This document shows positions 1-12,539 of a stretch of DNA of 64,000 bases, one piece after another (positions within the stretch are counted from its first letter, which is position 1; every line of letters begins with the position of its first letter). This DNA comes from Streblospio benedicti (Eukaryota; Annelida; Polychaeta; Spionida; Spionidae). The stretch spans positions 4,385,788 through 4,449,787 of the forward strand of contig CM032669.1 in the NCBI GenBank assembly GCA_019095985.1. The letters are read 5' to 3'. Position numbers and translations under genes: made by a program. The notes beneath the pieces are model-generated. The model made no database searches. It was given only the letters and a program-made list of their open reading frames with translations, and was not told where the DNA came from.

Positions 1-693
1 ATGAAAGAAAATGTGAAGAATGTTGATGCATCAGTTGTGATAACTGAAAATATCTTACTGCTATCATGTTGCAAGACAAAGATGCATTACAAAGTGCTTT
101 TTGTTTGGGTTTGTTGAACATACCATATTTCAATATATATTAGCAGTGTTCATTTTGTAATAACTCCCTCAGAGTATGCTTGAATGGAGTTTAGTAGTGG
201 TTTCTGGTTTTGACATAAACATTTTCCTGTCTCCGAAACATGTTTTTTTATCTTGGTTTACTGTGCACTGTTGCACACAAAACATGTTGTCTCCAAGCAG
301 AACTGCAGCAACTTGATAATCTGGTCTGGGGACATATTTGTGCGATTGGAAAGGGTAGTATCTTTCTCAAGTCTTCATCTAATCACCCTGATGCCTGTTT
401 CACCTCAACACAGTATAAACATGACTTTTGCATCGTGAAAAATCCCAGTACATGTAGTAAATTGTCTGTGAGAGAAATATAATATCAAAAATATAATATC
501 AAAAACAGACATCGGCAAATGATAGATACAGGATTGGAAATATATATAGACATTAAACTTCATTGATTTTAGCAAGGCACTACCTTGAATATTTACTTCA
601 AAATTTAGTTTCAGTAAGGTTTTTAGTGAAAATGTTAAATCTATTTAGCATATTTTCAACATCTTAAGTTTCTTTTATTGAATTCTGTTGTAG
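1..693. other. Intronic or upstream sequence, no supported gene
   Basis: AT-rich sequence before the first exon of the leftmost gene. The short open frames here (for example 240-482) have low-complexity, cysteine-rich translations with no family resemblance. The stretch ends in a pyrimidine-rich run and a TAG acceptor at 691-693. It is probably an intron of the gene that ends at 3011. Confidence 0.4.
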
Positions 694-824
694 ATACTGC
701 AGATAACAATACTCAAGCAAGTTCTACCATTGCATCTCCACCTTTGGAGGATGTGCAGAACATCCAATGTTTACAAGACGATTCATGCAGTTCTGAGATT
801 GAACCGATGGAAATCTCAGATATG
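694..824 (+). CDS. Candidate internal exon with acidic linker
   Basis: It is bounded by TAG at 691-693 and GTACAG at 825. The open frame reads an acidic, Ser/Gln-rich stretch (SSEIEPMEISDM at its end). Its end phase does not match the 2228 exon, so either a small exon lies between 825 and 2227 or this exon belongs to another isoform. Confidence 0.35.
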
Positions 825-3011
825 GTACAGTTACCTTATCATTTCTATACCTCCACCTTATCAATGCATTGTATTAAAAAATCCAGACTTTTAAATGTCA
901 ATGTAAATACAATATTCTGTAGAAAAAGAGGAAGATTTCTAGCTTTGCTTCTGTCCGTGTATGTCCATCCATCTTGTATGCCCGCCCAAAATAAACGGGC
1001 TCATAACACAAACACTATTAGAGCTAGTGATGGAGCGATCGATAGTAATATGAACTATATGCATCGTCTAGAAGTCCCAATATAAGTACTCGATAGTTGA
1101 ATTCCACATATTGTAACAAAAATGGATAGAGTAGTGCAGGACTCCAGTGCGCGGGTTTATTGTAGCATTACCGCTGAGTATAAAGTAGACTTTACTAAGT
1201 TGCACTGGACTAGGTATTAAGGTCCCCACGTAACACACTTATGGTTAGGTCATTTGTTGTTTACTATGGCCACTTATAAGATTAGGGACTCAGTACACTA
1301 CCACAGTACTGAGGTAGCCATTAGGACTCAGTTCTCCTTTCGCTCTGCTATGGTCAGCATAGGGCTGTCAACCTATTCCTTCGGGGATAGGCCGAATAAT
1401 ATCATATCTCTAAGGTAAAAGCCGGTGGCTCAGCCTCCCTCGGTGTGGACCTAGGTGTGCATAGCGTTGCGGGGGGACGGTATTGTTATTTGTCACTTAT
1501 ACGTGCTAAAATATGCCTAAAACGAACGATACTTATATTTTCGCCCACTACATGGTGTATCAAAAAAGTCTGTGTGTACCCCCATGATATCAGGCCTCTA
1601 ACATATCCACACATCTCATCAATGTCAGGAGGTGTCCGTATAAACGAACTTGTATGAGAAGTATTGGACCTATTATCGCCAAACTTCATATTTGGCTTTA
1701 TTGTACTACTCTCCAGCGCAGATTAGATTTTGGTGTACTTTGGCCTACTTTTGATGAAGTTATGATGTGCAGTATGAGGTTGGTAATTAGATGTACTACT
1801 TTTCTACACTATTCTATATACAATGAAACTTGTTGGAGTATTTAACTATTAAAGATAACCTCAACGGCCTATTAGAGGGTTATTTCACATGAATGTATTT
1901 AAATTACTAATTTTGAAATTGCTGACCTAAAAGGGACTGATCTATGAGGGGGAGATTTTTGGCATTTACAAACGTCCTGTCTACTTTTTACTTATCTAGT
2001 GGCAATAATCATGACCAGTTTTGGCATTTTGGCAATGAAACTTTGCCTACCAATGTACCTTTTAGTGCACGAGTTGACTCTGTCCCAGCGACACTGTGCT
2101 GGTTGTCCTTTATGTACAAATAGGAATTGAGATGAAAAAATCTAGCTCTCAACGTTGTGATTTGATGAAACAGAAAAGTAAATATAAAAAATGCATTGCG
2201 GGTATAGTAGTTTTTTTTTAACTGCAGGACGAAAAAGAATAAGGAAAAAGAAATCAGCAGCGAAACCAGTAGAAAGAGGTGAGTGTTTCTTTATTATTCA
2301 TAACATTCTGCATATTTTATTTGGAATCTCACATACTTGCACATTCATAAATACAGATTTAAAAAATTGAAATTCAAAATCTGAAGCTTTTTTTCTCATT
2401 TCAATGCTACTTTATTTTTAGTGAAATGGTCTGTGAAAGATACAGATGTAATTAAATGCTATTTCAAAAAATATGTGCTTCCAGCCGATAATGGAAATAA
2501 AGGCTCCTTGCCAAGTAAGTTATTTATTTTGTAATACTTTCATTGTTCATAAAGTTAATCTGGAATACCGTATACGACCGTCCAAGTACTGTTACCCTTC
2601 TACAAGTCACATCATTTGATCTATGATGCTCAAACTTGGTTTGTCAATTGAAAATGGTGACCTTTCTGTGCCTAATTCATATGGACAACTATGGCCACTA
2701 TTTGGGGTCATTATGACTATTGGTACCCACCTTGTTACACCTCTACAGGTAACATGGTTAGAGTTGGATTACCGTAAGCACTGGTTTGCCACCTTGGGTG
2801 ACGCTTTTCATTTTTCTGAAGTTCTAATATTTGAAATACGATTTTATGCAACTATTTTTCAGAAAAGAGTGAAATTCTTGAGTTTGTGAAGAAAAACCAT
2901 CTACAATCCTTACAATGTCTCGATGAAAAAGGAACATATTTAAAAATAAGGACACACATTTTTAATATTAGAAAGACAGCAAAACTAGCAATGAACAAAA
3001 TTGCTCGCTAG
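694..3011 (+). CDS. 3' end of an unrecognised multi-exon gene (partial)
   Basis: I do not recognise this gene. Its last three exons (2228-2279, 2422-2514, 2863-3011) share one frame with GT/AG borders and end in TAG at 3009-3011; an earlier candidate exon is 694-824. The product has an acidic, Ser/Thr-rich linker, then a lysine/arginine patch (GRKRIRKKKS) that could be a nuclear signal, then a ~75-residue C-terminal domain starting VKWSVKDTDVIKCYFKKYV and ending in a basic helix. The pattern of W-S-x(3)-D-x-V, then F-x(2)-Y/I, then a late I-R-x(2)-A-x-L-A run resembles an orphan helical, perhaps DNA-binding, tail seen on many invertebrate predicted proteins, some transposon-derived. That link is from memory and uncertain. 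The 694-824 exon does not join the 2228 exon in phase, so a small exon is probably missing between them. The start lies left of the window. Confidence 0.5.
925..1770 (-). repeat. Degenerate fragments of the dimeric 'GTAGGCCAAAGTACACC' repeat family
   Basis: Positions ~925-1060 match (reverse strand) the tail of the family at 8.7-8.8 and 18.7-18.8 kb, including TAGCTTTGCTTCTGTCCG. Positions ~1640-1770 match its internal unit, including TTGGTGTACTTTGGCCTAC. About 580 bp of unrelated sequence lies between. The order agrees with one old minus-strand insertion within the intron of the leftmost gene. Confidence 0.6.
2228..2279 (+). CDS. Exon with basic patch
   Basis: A long T run and CTGCAG precede it and GTGAGT follows. 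It encodes RKRIRKKKSAAKPVER, a nuclear-localisation-like patch, and joins the next exon in phase through a split valine codon. Confidence 0.5.
2422..2514 (+). CDS. Exon of the C-terminal helical domain, first part
   Basis: Acceptor TTTTTAG at 2415-2421 and donor GTAAGT at 2515. It encodes VKWSVKDTDVIKCYFKKYV and a glycine/asparagine loop, then joins 2863 in phase. Confidence 0.55.
2863..3011 (+). CDS. Terminal exon with stop
   Basis: Acceptor TTTTTCAG ends at 2862. It encodes SEILEFVKKNHLQSL and a basic C-terminus ending MNKIAR, with TAG at 3009-3011. No clear poly(A) signal lies within 500 bp; AATAAA-like runs occur near 3680 and 4090, so the 3' UTR end is undetermined. Confidence 0.55.
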
Positions 3012-3851
3012 TTTTTTAGCTCACTTGCAAAAACGCACCATGCCGTAATCCGGGTCAGATTAGTACCCCAGGGTGCTGTGAAATGCACACCCTGGCATGC
3101 CTTGGTTCCCCAGCTTCCCCGTGATATCTCTGTATAATTGGTGCTTTATACACGATCACTGAATCCTTAGCACCTTGATAAACAAAATATAGTACTCTTT
3201 AGACATTCAAAGGTAGTTTTGTGTTAATTTCAATGTTATTTTGCCTGTTTGGATGCAATTTCAATTATACAAACTACATACTAATCATCACAGCATCCCG
3301 GGGTTCGGGTGTTGTAAACAAATAATTTGTTATGTTACTTTAGTAGTTGAAAATCGAATTTTTAAAATCTGATCACGGGCCAGGGCATCACCATAACCCG
3401 GGTTACGGTTATCTTACATTGTAGTAAAAGCATGCAAGAAGTGGATGCCAGTTAGTGGGCATTTTTACTCCTTGTAATAAGATGACTGGCCTTGATATCC
3501 ACACTTTGTAAAACGCCCAACCATTAGAAAATTTGATATTTTTCCTACTGTGCAATATACAGTTCAGAATTTTTTTTTCTCGATATGTAGATTCTACATC
3601 TATTTCATCATTTTAATATTTAGCAGTGTGTACAAATAATTCTTTATTAAGGTGTATGTTTAATACATATGATTGAAAAATAAACATCGCGTAATTAAGG
3701 GGAAAAGTTTTGACTAATAAGTGTGAATTGTGGAACTATTTTCTGCTCGTATCTGTTTCACGGTTGTGAGGCTGTCGCATGTTAATGCTTACAAAAATGA
3801 CGCACATCTAATTGGTTTTTATTTAAAAATCATGATAATTGGTGAGAAAAA
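3012..3851. other. Intergenic or 3' UTR sequence
   Basis: AT-rich sequence after the stop codon, with scattered GGGT/ACCC-rich bits near 3300 and 3400. I see no coding signal. Confidence 0.4.
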
Positions 3852-3997
3852 GGACAATGGTATGTTATAGTGGTGAGATCACCCTATCTCTTCACTTGTG
3901 GTTTTTTTTGCACGCGTTCGCTACGCTCACTTGTTCAGACAAAGACACCACTCGTGCAGAGATAGGGTGATCTCAACACTATAACATACTATTATCC
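3852..3997. repeat. 146-bp foldback element
   Basis: Left arm GGACAATGGTATGTTATAGT...GATCACCCTATCTCT pairs with right arm AGAGATAGGGTGATC...ACTATAACATACTATTATCC. The loop holds a small internal palindrome (CGCGTTCGCTACGC). The arms are ~35 nt with a few mismatches. It is a small non-autonomous inverted-repeat element. Confidence 0.8.
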
Positions 3998-4759
3998 TTA
4001 TAATCTGGTGTGCAGTGTATATGTGTGTATACTTTTTCATATATAGAGCTATTTAGGCTCTATTTTGCATTTATATTTTTTAATATTTCAAATAAATGTA
4101 TTCCTTGCAGATATACCCTAATGCATGCTTCAATGATAATTTTAATGTAAATTGTAACATTGTAAATTGGCAGTTTATTGTTTTAAAAATTGCATAGTTG
4201 GCATGTAGTAGTTGCAGACTTTGAATTCTAGTGTTAATCACATTCTGGAAAACGATAACAAATATGTAATAATGCATTAAAATGTAAACAAAATGAATAA
4301 AAAACTAGTATTGGGTGATTTTTTTTGTTATTCAACAACATATATCACTTTTTTACTTAGGGGATTTACAAGTAGTTCTAGCTTTTATAGGTAGAATCGA
4401 TAGAATTTAACCTACTGTAAAACTTGAGTATTTCGTAACTAAAGTCCTTTATTTATGTGGCTGACTACAAATATGTATGACCACGAATTAAAAGGTTTTA
4501 CAGTACCTAATATTCACATCTGAATCAGTCTCTAACTTTTAATCTGACCATGCAATCACATGATTTGTTTCAAAACGCCAACTTTTTAAAAAATGCATCC
4601 GCATAGAATAACTCAATATTTAACAATGTACATGTGGTCAACATGTCTAATTGCAATTAAGATGTTTATATTATCTGGTTTGAATATAGAATAATTAATC
4701 AAAGTCAATTTTATCGATTACTACACCATACCGTAGATTATTAGAGGGAATCTGTCATA
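3998..4759. other. AT-rich intergenic sequence
   Basis: The frame on the minus strand at 4080-4277 is AT-rich and compositionally random. No feature is supported. Confidence 0.4.
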
Positions 4760-6220
4760 GATTGGTCTGCTTTATAGTCCCAAATATCTGTATATTCTTT
4801 TGCTCCACTAATCTAGCAAATTATAATACAATAGATTACGGTATTTCTGTGTTTTGTAGCCTCTGCTCGTATTGTAGCCTCCCCTCAAATAGTACCCTGG
4901 TCAGACACGTGTTTAAATCAATAAACGCACCCCTCATATAAACGCACCCCTCTTATTAATGCCTGTACGAGGCCGGCGCATTATCAAAAATAACACAGCC
5001 GGCGGCAAGTTGAGTAATATGTTTGTACCCCACGATGTGGTATTTTGCTTATAACTTTGTCATTCCCCATCAGATTTTGATATTTAACATATCATTTTAA
5101 AGCTAAGAACATCGTGTATGTGACTATCTACACCATAATATAATTACCTAACAGAAATAATGTTTATAAAGTGCTAATACCTGTAATTATGGACTTGGAA
5201 GCAAGTGTAGGTGTTTTATTTGAAGTTACTTTAGTGAGGCACAGTGGCTTCCTCAGGTGTGTCCAACTTAATGGGTCATCTCTACTCAGAATTGACGTGC
5301 TACACCTGGCAGTTGTTCAAATCGTTTTGTGTTAATTAACACATCCTTGAAATAGAAGCCTCCCTCATTTAAACGCCTATACTAGACATGTTTTGAAAAA
5401 AATAAACGCCTAGGCTACATGTATAAAACGCGGAAATACGATAATTATTTTGTCACCATCAAATTTGATCACAACAGTGCATTAAGTATCTAGATTATAA
5501 GCCTTATTATATTTATATTATGGCAAGCGAATATTAGCTATATGTAAGATTGGTCTGCTTAAACCCCCCAAAAAAATCTATATATTTCCATACACCACAT
5601 CCATCAAATGGGAGTTATATGTTATTTTACAGCAATTCCTAAATTTTATCAAAATGCATTGAAGTAACTACATATCAATTGTAAACCGCATTATATGTAG
5701 TTTAAACATACATTAATATCAGTTACATAAGATTGGTCTGCTCAAACCCAGCATAAATGTATTTGGATGTTTGGGTATTCAAGAAAATTTGGTATATGAT
5801 TACTTATTTTACAGTACAATAGTTGGTAAACTTGATCACGTTACATTTAAGTTAATACATCAATTATAAATGTTGATATTAAAAAGTATCATTTGAACTA
5901 TTGGTCTGCTTAAACCCTCCTAATATATCTTTGTATATATGGTTGGTCTACTTAAACCCCCTGAAGTTGATAATATATATTGGTCTGCTTAAACCCTCCA
6001 AATATATGTTTGTATATGACTGGTCTACTTAAACCCCCTGAAGTTGGTAAAAAAGGTTAAGTAGACCAAAAATGTTGTATATTTTTTATTAATAAACCAA
6101 TTAAAATTATTTTACCGTCATATTATCATTAGTATGTGTTTGTTGTAAATATAACAAAAAAATTAATGAATTCTTATTCACTAAATATATACGTTTTGTC
6201 TGCTTAAACCCTCCTGCTGT
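4760..6220 (+). repeat. Diverged ~178-bp tandem satellite with motif TTGGTCTGCTTAAACCC
   Basis: The motif TTGGTCTRCTTAAACCC recurs near 5550, 5731, 5904, 5941, 5980, 6020 and 6194; a weaker copy is at 4765. Spacing is ~175-181 bp except for a run of 37-40-bp spacings between 5904 and 6020. Segments between the motifs are recognisably related (for example TACATATCAATTGTAAA and TACATCAATTATAAA). One inverted copy of the motif follows 6050. A related half-motif is at 46,440 in another repeat. Confidence 0.65.
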
Positions 6221-7644
6221 ATTGACAGACAAAATGAACTCACAAGGAACTCCGCTACCACGAGGACCACTTGCTACATGTAGTTACTTAATATTTGACT
6301 GTCAGTCTCATTTTGAACTCATCAAGCTTAAATTTAAAACATTCACTCAAACAACTTATCGGATATTCGTTTTCTCATTTGTAATTTAATGACTCAGGAT
6401 TCAAGTACAATTAGAACCTTTATTTAGAAATTGAAGTATGTAATCACCACATTGTTTTATTATTTCGCCAGTTATTCTGATAATATAGAGAAACATTTGA
6501 CTCAACGATTCATTTTTTCTTAGATATACTTTGTGTCTTGCGCACATCCTCAGCAAATGACAAATTTATAAATGAAAATGGAGTAGTACTTAATACTACA
6601 ATGCACATGTAGATGAATGATTCTAAACCAATACACCTGTTTTATAGTTAGTATAAAATGTCAGAGATTAAAAACACTATAAGGGTAAAATCAAGATTAT
6701 AAAGTGATCATGTTTTATATGATTACAGTTTCCTAGTTAGCGCTCTGCTCCTGTACTCATACTTACTATCTATTCTGATAATAGTTCACTTGAAGTAAAT
6801 TTAATGTAAGTTTTCTAAGCTCTAAGCAACTCATATACATTTAGCTCACATCTGTTGCACCTGTCAAAGTTCTACTATTTGAGAGTTGGACCATGTGAAA
6901 GTGCCCACTTGAGACGTTCATATTTTTGGCTGTCTGTTTTTGGATTTTTGGTGCCATCTGTACTGGAAGGGTATGAAATAAAGCCCAGCCCTATGAGAGC
7001 AGTGCACACCATTCATATTTTTTAAAGAAATACTTAGCATGTCTACTTTTGAACACAATAGTTGGTGGTATCTAGTTTTTCTAGTAAGATCTAATGTAAA
7101 TAAACATGTTCAAAGTAATTATCGCCATCTGGATGGTAGGGCACACGTTATTTCATAGCAAAATGCATCATAGATTATGTAATTTTAATGAAATATAAAA
7201 AAATTTGTTTATCTTACTAAAATACAAGTAAGTAGCTTCCTTTTGACATGTTAAACACTATGGTTGGTTCATTCAAATTTACGATGGTTTAAATAGGTGC
7301 TCTATGTTTTCAACTACTGCTTAGCCTTTCTAAAGGCTATGATATTTATAATTTAGTTTAAATACATGTATATATAGTTTCCTTCATATGAAAACAGCCA
7401 CACAGAACACAACTCTGTTCACATGGATGTGCATATGTTAGACTGACTCTAATAGACTGATCTTTAAATATCATCTCGCTAAGCTGAGACATTTAGACTG
7501 CGGCTGTTTCTGAGTGCTATGATCACAGGTTTCAATAATCTTTTTAAATGATATTCTTGGCCTTGACAAAGGCTACTACTGCTATGCCAGCTGATTTAAA
7601 AATTTCAGTCTGCTGGTCAGGACTGGCTACTTTTCATTTACTAC
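6221..7644. other. AT-rich intergenic sequence
   Basis: No coding frame, RNA gene or clear repeat boundary is visible. Low-complexity AT tracts dominate. Confidence 0.4.
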
Positions 7645-8366
7645 TTTGTGGACCCTATGGTCCGTGAGCAAATTTTCCAAAGTTTCTTACTTTGTCTAAC
7701 GCATATTCACACTTGAGCCTTACAAGTGACACACAGGTAGAAAATTAGTTATGATCCGAGATTGCCTTCTGGTACACAATTTCACTAGCTAAAGGACCTT
7801 TAGAACAAAAAGTATTTGATGGACCCCTGTGGCACGGTCAACTTCCTCTTAAAGAGGATGATTCAACTATGGAATGATGACCATATAGGCATACACGTCA
7901 TGTTTTAATCTGGTGAAAAATGAATGAAAAATAAAAATAAAACTATGGTTTATACAAAACAAATTTGATGGACCCTGGGGGCGGGGTCAATTTCCTCCCC
8001 AGGGGGATGATTCAATTATAGAATGATGAACATATAGGCATATACATTGTTTGCAAGTTTGATCAAGATTGAATGAGAAATAAAAAAAATAAAACTATGG
8101 TTCATACAAGAAAAAATTGATGGACCCCCCCCAGGGGCGTTCCATTTCCCCACCCCCAGGGGGATGATTCAACAACGGAATGATGATCATATAGGCATAC
8201 ACAATGTGTGCAAGTTTGATCAAAATTGAATGAAAAACAAAAAGATAAAACTATGGTTCATACAATAAAATATTTATGGAACTATTTTGCACATACAAAT
8301 TTTGGACGGACGACTGACAAAAGGTGATCACAAAAGCTAACCTTGGCTCTGACAGGTGAGCTAAAA
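7645..8366 (+). mobile_element. Pearl-like non-autonomous element with internal ~150-bp tandem repeats (copy 1)
   Basis: It begins with a small hairpin GGACCCTATGGTCC (7650-7663) and GTGAGC, and ends GACAGGTGAGCTAAAAA at ~8366. Between them are about three tandem units of ~150 bp, each starting near TGATGGACCC (7818, 7967, 8118) and containing GATGATTCAA and ATGATCATATAGGCATA. A GGACGGACGACTGAC run precedes the end. The same architecture occurs at 19.45-20.26 kb. Bivalve 'pearl' repeats have a comparable plan, so I infer that kind of element; the superfamily is not proven. Confidence 0.65.
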
Positions 8367-8395
8367 ATTACAAGTTCAAACTTGCGCCACTGAAC

Positions 8396-8825
8396 CTATT
8401 TGCAGTTGAAAATATGCCCCAGAACAGTACTTTTTTGGATAAACACCCAGGGTCCTTTATACATAAATATATGGTAATTTCGCAAAAGAAGGGCCAAAGT
8501 ACACAGTGTGTAGACTAATATAGTGAACAAAATTGTAAAGTTTAATGATAGTAGGTGTAGGGTGGTAAATACTTCTCTCTGTAGAGTGGTAACAAGGTAT
8601 TTACACCTAACGCTCATAAGTTCATCAAAAGTAGACCAAAGTACAAACAAAAAAATTTCAGTACTTTATTCCTCAAACAAGACATATTTAATTTGCAAAA
8701 GCAATAGCTCAAACAGTCTTTGTGTTATGAGCCTGTTTGTCTGGGACGGACATACATACATGCATACAGACCCGGACAGAAGCAAAGCTAGAAATCTCCC
8801 CCTGGAACGGGGGAGATTTAATTCA
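8396..8825 (+). repeat. Fragment of the dimeric GTAGGCCAAAG repeat family with its tail
   Basis: Half-unit sequences (TGGTAACAAGGTATTTACAC, AAAGTAGACCAAAGTAC) lead into the family tail: CAATAGCTCAAACAG, a CATACATACATGCATAC microsatellite-like bit, CGGACAGAAGCAAAGCTAG, and a terminal hairpin with stems AATCTCCCCC / GGGGGAGATT. It lies 30 bp after the pearl-like element. Confidence 0.75.
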
Positions 8826-9472
8826 CAGCAGTGTTGGGTCTTGGTGTACCAAAGCTAAATTTTGTGACTTCTAATCTGACATTCAAGTAGCCACCCACTA
8901 CTTATTTTGAGAAAATTTCAATTTAAACGCACAAGGGCTGCGCTTGGATGGTCGTATATGGGTATCAGCTGACTAGTATATAAGAATTCTGAGAACTGAC
9001 CTGTCCATGGAGAAAGTAGATGTTGGTAACTGCCTCCTCTTCAGGGTGATGTGCAGAGAACTCTACACCAGGTTTGCCATAGCTATAAGCTAGTTAAGGA
9101 AGCATCATTCATCGAACACATTTGTGATATTAATAAGAAAACCTAATTCTCAAAAAGAAATAAAAAAACATAGTTCTCATTTGACACTTCATTTGTCAAG
9201 ATTGCAAAAAAGTAAGATGTCAGAAATCCTGCAGCCAAATGGTAAAGTAGATATCCTAAACATAAAAAGGTAGGAGGAATGCTTACCCTGTCAGATTTCA
9301 AGACCTCAATGGTTGGTACATGATAACCATTATCCCATTCCAGCATTTACTCTATACTATAAATAAATGTATTTCAGTAAATTAGATGAAATGTTTTGTT
9401 TTGCATACTAAGAAACACCAGCAAGTTGGACAATTTCATTTAAGAACTGTAACACTGGTATCGAAATGCATA
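8826..9472. other. Intergenic sequence, nothing identified
   Basis: Minus-strand frame 9143-9346 is short and without family features. No repeat end was identified here. Confidence 0.4.
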
Positions 9473-9480
9473 GGTACATA

Positions 9481-10609
9481 ATGGAGGGGGTGTCAATTCC
9501 AATGGAATTGTGGAATTGAACATCTGAAAGAAAAATAGAATTGGAATTGAGCTTAATCTCGTCAATTCCATTTCCACTACAATTATTCATTGATTCATTT
9601 CCATTTCAACTTAATTTTAAATATAGGCATAGTAGCCAACTCCTCATATCAAAGCAATAGATGTACATAGCCTTTGATTTTGGTATTGAAGTAAAGTACT
9701 GACCAGTGGTGTGTTGTTTCCTTTGTTAATTATGTGAAATTCTATTGAAGTGACACCTCTTACACTTGTTAAAATTAAGACAACAGAAATTTGTAAAGGA
9801 AAGAATTCCTCAGCAAATACTAGAGTTGACATGATAATTACCAGTGTTTGCTTAAAAAGGTCAACTGAGCAGTAACTGCAATACAAGTTTGAATAAAGTC
9901 AAAAAGGTACGAAATATTTATTTTCTACAACTTTTCGCTCCATCACAGCTTCTTCAGGTATAAAGGCATATGAGCAGTAACTGGTTAAGTCCTTCATATT
10001 CAGTGAAAGTGGTGTCAGAAAAGTTGTCAGCTGAGTTAGCTGTTAATTACTTTTTTATAAAAGACAATCAACTAGAGATGTTGACTATTGCATGGAAAGT
10101 AAAGTTCTAACTTAAAAAGACTGCTAGTGAAAAGATTTGTGTATACTTAATTGATGGATATCTTAATTGTTAATCAAAATGCTTTACATTTTACTTATTG
10201 TTTTAATGTATGACTTTTAAATGATAATCATTTGAAAATGGGTTATAAACTCTATGAAATCATATAAAGCATCGGATATTGCAGCCCTGTATCTATGAAA
10301 TATGAACTAGCACCAAGGAGTGCTAAAAATCATTTTTAAACCACGTTCTTTTATTTAAAATACATTCTTTACAATTGGTTTACATGTTATCATTGATGTT
10401 CATTATTTCTAATATGCTCATTTTAAAAGATGACTATTAATCCTTACATAAATGCATCATGATACCTACTTTTACTAATACGGAATTGGAATCTGAATCA
10501 GAATTGAAGTCAAAAGAATTGGAATTGAAGGCTGTAGAATTGGAATTGGAATTGAACCTTGAGGGGAAAATGGAATTGGAATTGACAAAACGGAATTGAC
10601 CCAATCCAT
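9481..10609. mobile_element. hAT-like non-autonomous DNA transposon, 1129 bp
   Basis: An 8-bp direct repeat GGTACATA flanks it (9473-9480 and 10,610-10,617). The ends are imperfect inverted repeats: ATGGAGGGGGTGTCAATTCC left, and GGAATTGACCCAATCCAT right. Near both ends GGAATTG / CAATTCC recurs many times (about 8 copies at 10,480-10,600, about 6 at 9,490-9,570). Target length and subterminal motif clusters fit hAT elements. No transposase is present. A TACGAAATATTTATTTT...CAACTTTTCGCTC segment at ~9905-9960 resembles one at 20,740. Confidence 0.75.
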
Positions 10610-10617
10610 GGTACATA

Positions 10618-12530
10618 ATTCAATTCAATTTCTTTCTTTTAGAATATTGTCATGATTTGCATGATATTTGCAAAGTGTAAAATAGGTTTATGTGTATATA
10701 GTTTGTAGTATATGATATGCTAAGATGGTACTGTTTTGGCGGGTTTTTGGGTGTTGATCATTGTATATTTGGAGATGAAAGAAAGAACATGTAAAGAAAT
10801 AAAATAGAAAGAAAATATAAGAAACTAGTTAAATTATTTCGTTATATGTAATATAATTCCATACATTGAAAAATTAGTTTTAAAAAACATTAATAGTGAA
10901 AAAGTAAACAATAATGCCAGCAGCTGAATACCAGAATATAAATACATTTCATGTAAAACAATATCCTTTATCTCCTAATGGCGCCATGACTTGAGTTATA
11001 TGTAAAAAAAAAGAAGACACGACATACAATATTGCTAACTAATTTAATATCAAATTTGTACAATCGTTCTCTAAATTTCACTAAATTTTACAGTATGACA
11101 TGTATGATAATGTATGACATGTATAATAATATAATGAGGTGTGGTGCTACTGTTTTATATATATTTATATTTTACTGTGATTTCTTTTTAATTTTAATTT
11201 TATATTATTAGATCTTAGATTTCTATTTCTTTTCTATATGCACTAATGAATGTATGGATTACATATATGTATTCTATGCCTGAAAATAAATAAAATTAAA
11301 AAAAATATTGCCCACATATAGTCAACGTTGTTCTGGTGAAGCTGTGCTCTTTGAGCACTTTTGATCTAGTTACATAATTGTAACTCTTACACTGACAGGT
11401 GCAGGGGACAATAAATTTAATATCTAAAAGTTTTACATACGGCAAAACTCTGAATAAAACTGCTCTTTGATAAGAAGTTTTCAGACGGCATTGCTACAGG
11501 AAATATAATACGGACTCATCAACTCATCCTCAAAACATTGATCGCCAGGTATTTCAGCAAATTTGTTTGACTTGGATCTATTCAAGTGCTTACATACACA
11601 ATAGCGGAGATTCCCCTTCTATCTAATTGCACTTTCAAGTGTTGTTTTATACAACCCGATAGTGTTAGATAACTAAGGATTACTATACATAATGAAAACA
11701 CATCTTTCATTATTCCATAATGGTTTTAGATTGATCAGTTTCATCTACATTTCTCACGAACAAACTCATTCATTATTTGATTTTAAAAAATAAATTTGAT
11801 TCACTACTTATTGTGTTCTTAAATTTGGTACATTTGTAGATGCAATTTCATTTGCAAAATGAAAAATTCAGATCACAGACAAGCAGTAGCAGATGTAAAT
11901 TTCATCAAATCAATTTCAATAATGCAATACTGGCAAAGGAGCTCAAGAACAACTTATTGGAGTAGCAAAAATCTCAGACACACTGACAAAATATGTGTGA
12001 AATGCAGTATCAGTTGTCATCTGCTACTGGAGAAGATTCTCACAAAGTCAAGGTTTTTGTTTTGGGTGTGGACAAATGTTTACACAATCATCTGGATGAA
12101 ATTAAAAGTGATATGCTTTGCATTTTATTATGACATGGAAAGGTTTGACAATTACCAGAAAATGCTGAAAGAGTAATAAGGTCTCATGAATTTCTTAACA
12201 AAAATAATGGACTACTATTTAGTAGTGTTTAAATGACTTCCAAATGAGTCAGGTTTGTTCAAATGTTACAATCGAATGCTCATGCTACTGTTTGCAACAG
12301 AACAATCAATATCTTAGAAAACATGATGCAGTTTAGAACACATTCTAGCAATTATCACTTAGTTGGTTTAATAAGTATTTTATTGCAATTGATCTACATT
12401 GATACAGCTATATAAAAAGATCTTTTGCGTTTGTTTGCCCCTGTGTGTGAGAGAGAAGACGGCTAACTGAGCCACTGAACATCATCAATTTGAATCCATA
12501 GTATTGCCCAACAGAAACATTTCAAATAAG
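10618..12530. other. AT-rich intergenic sequence
   Basis: No coding signal. Position ~11,278 has AATAAATAAAATTAAAAAAA, which could be the A-rich tail of an old retroposon. The plus frame 11,859-12,176 has no recognisable features and is probably fortuitous. Confidence 0.4.
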
Positions 12531-12539
12531 TTTCAAACA

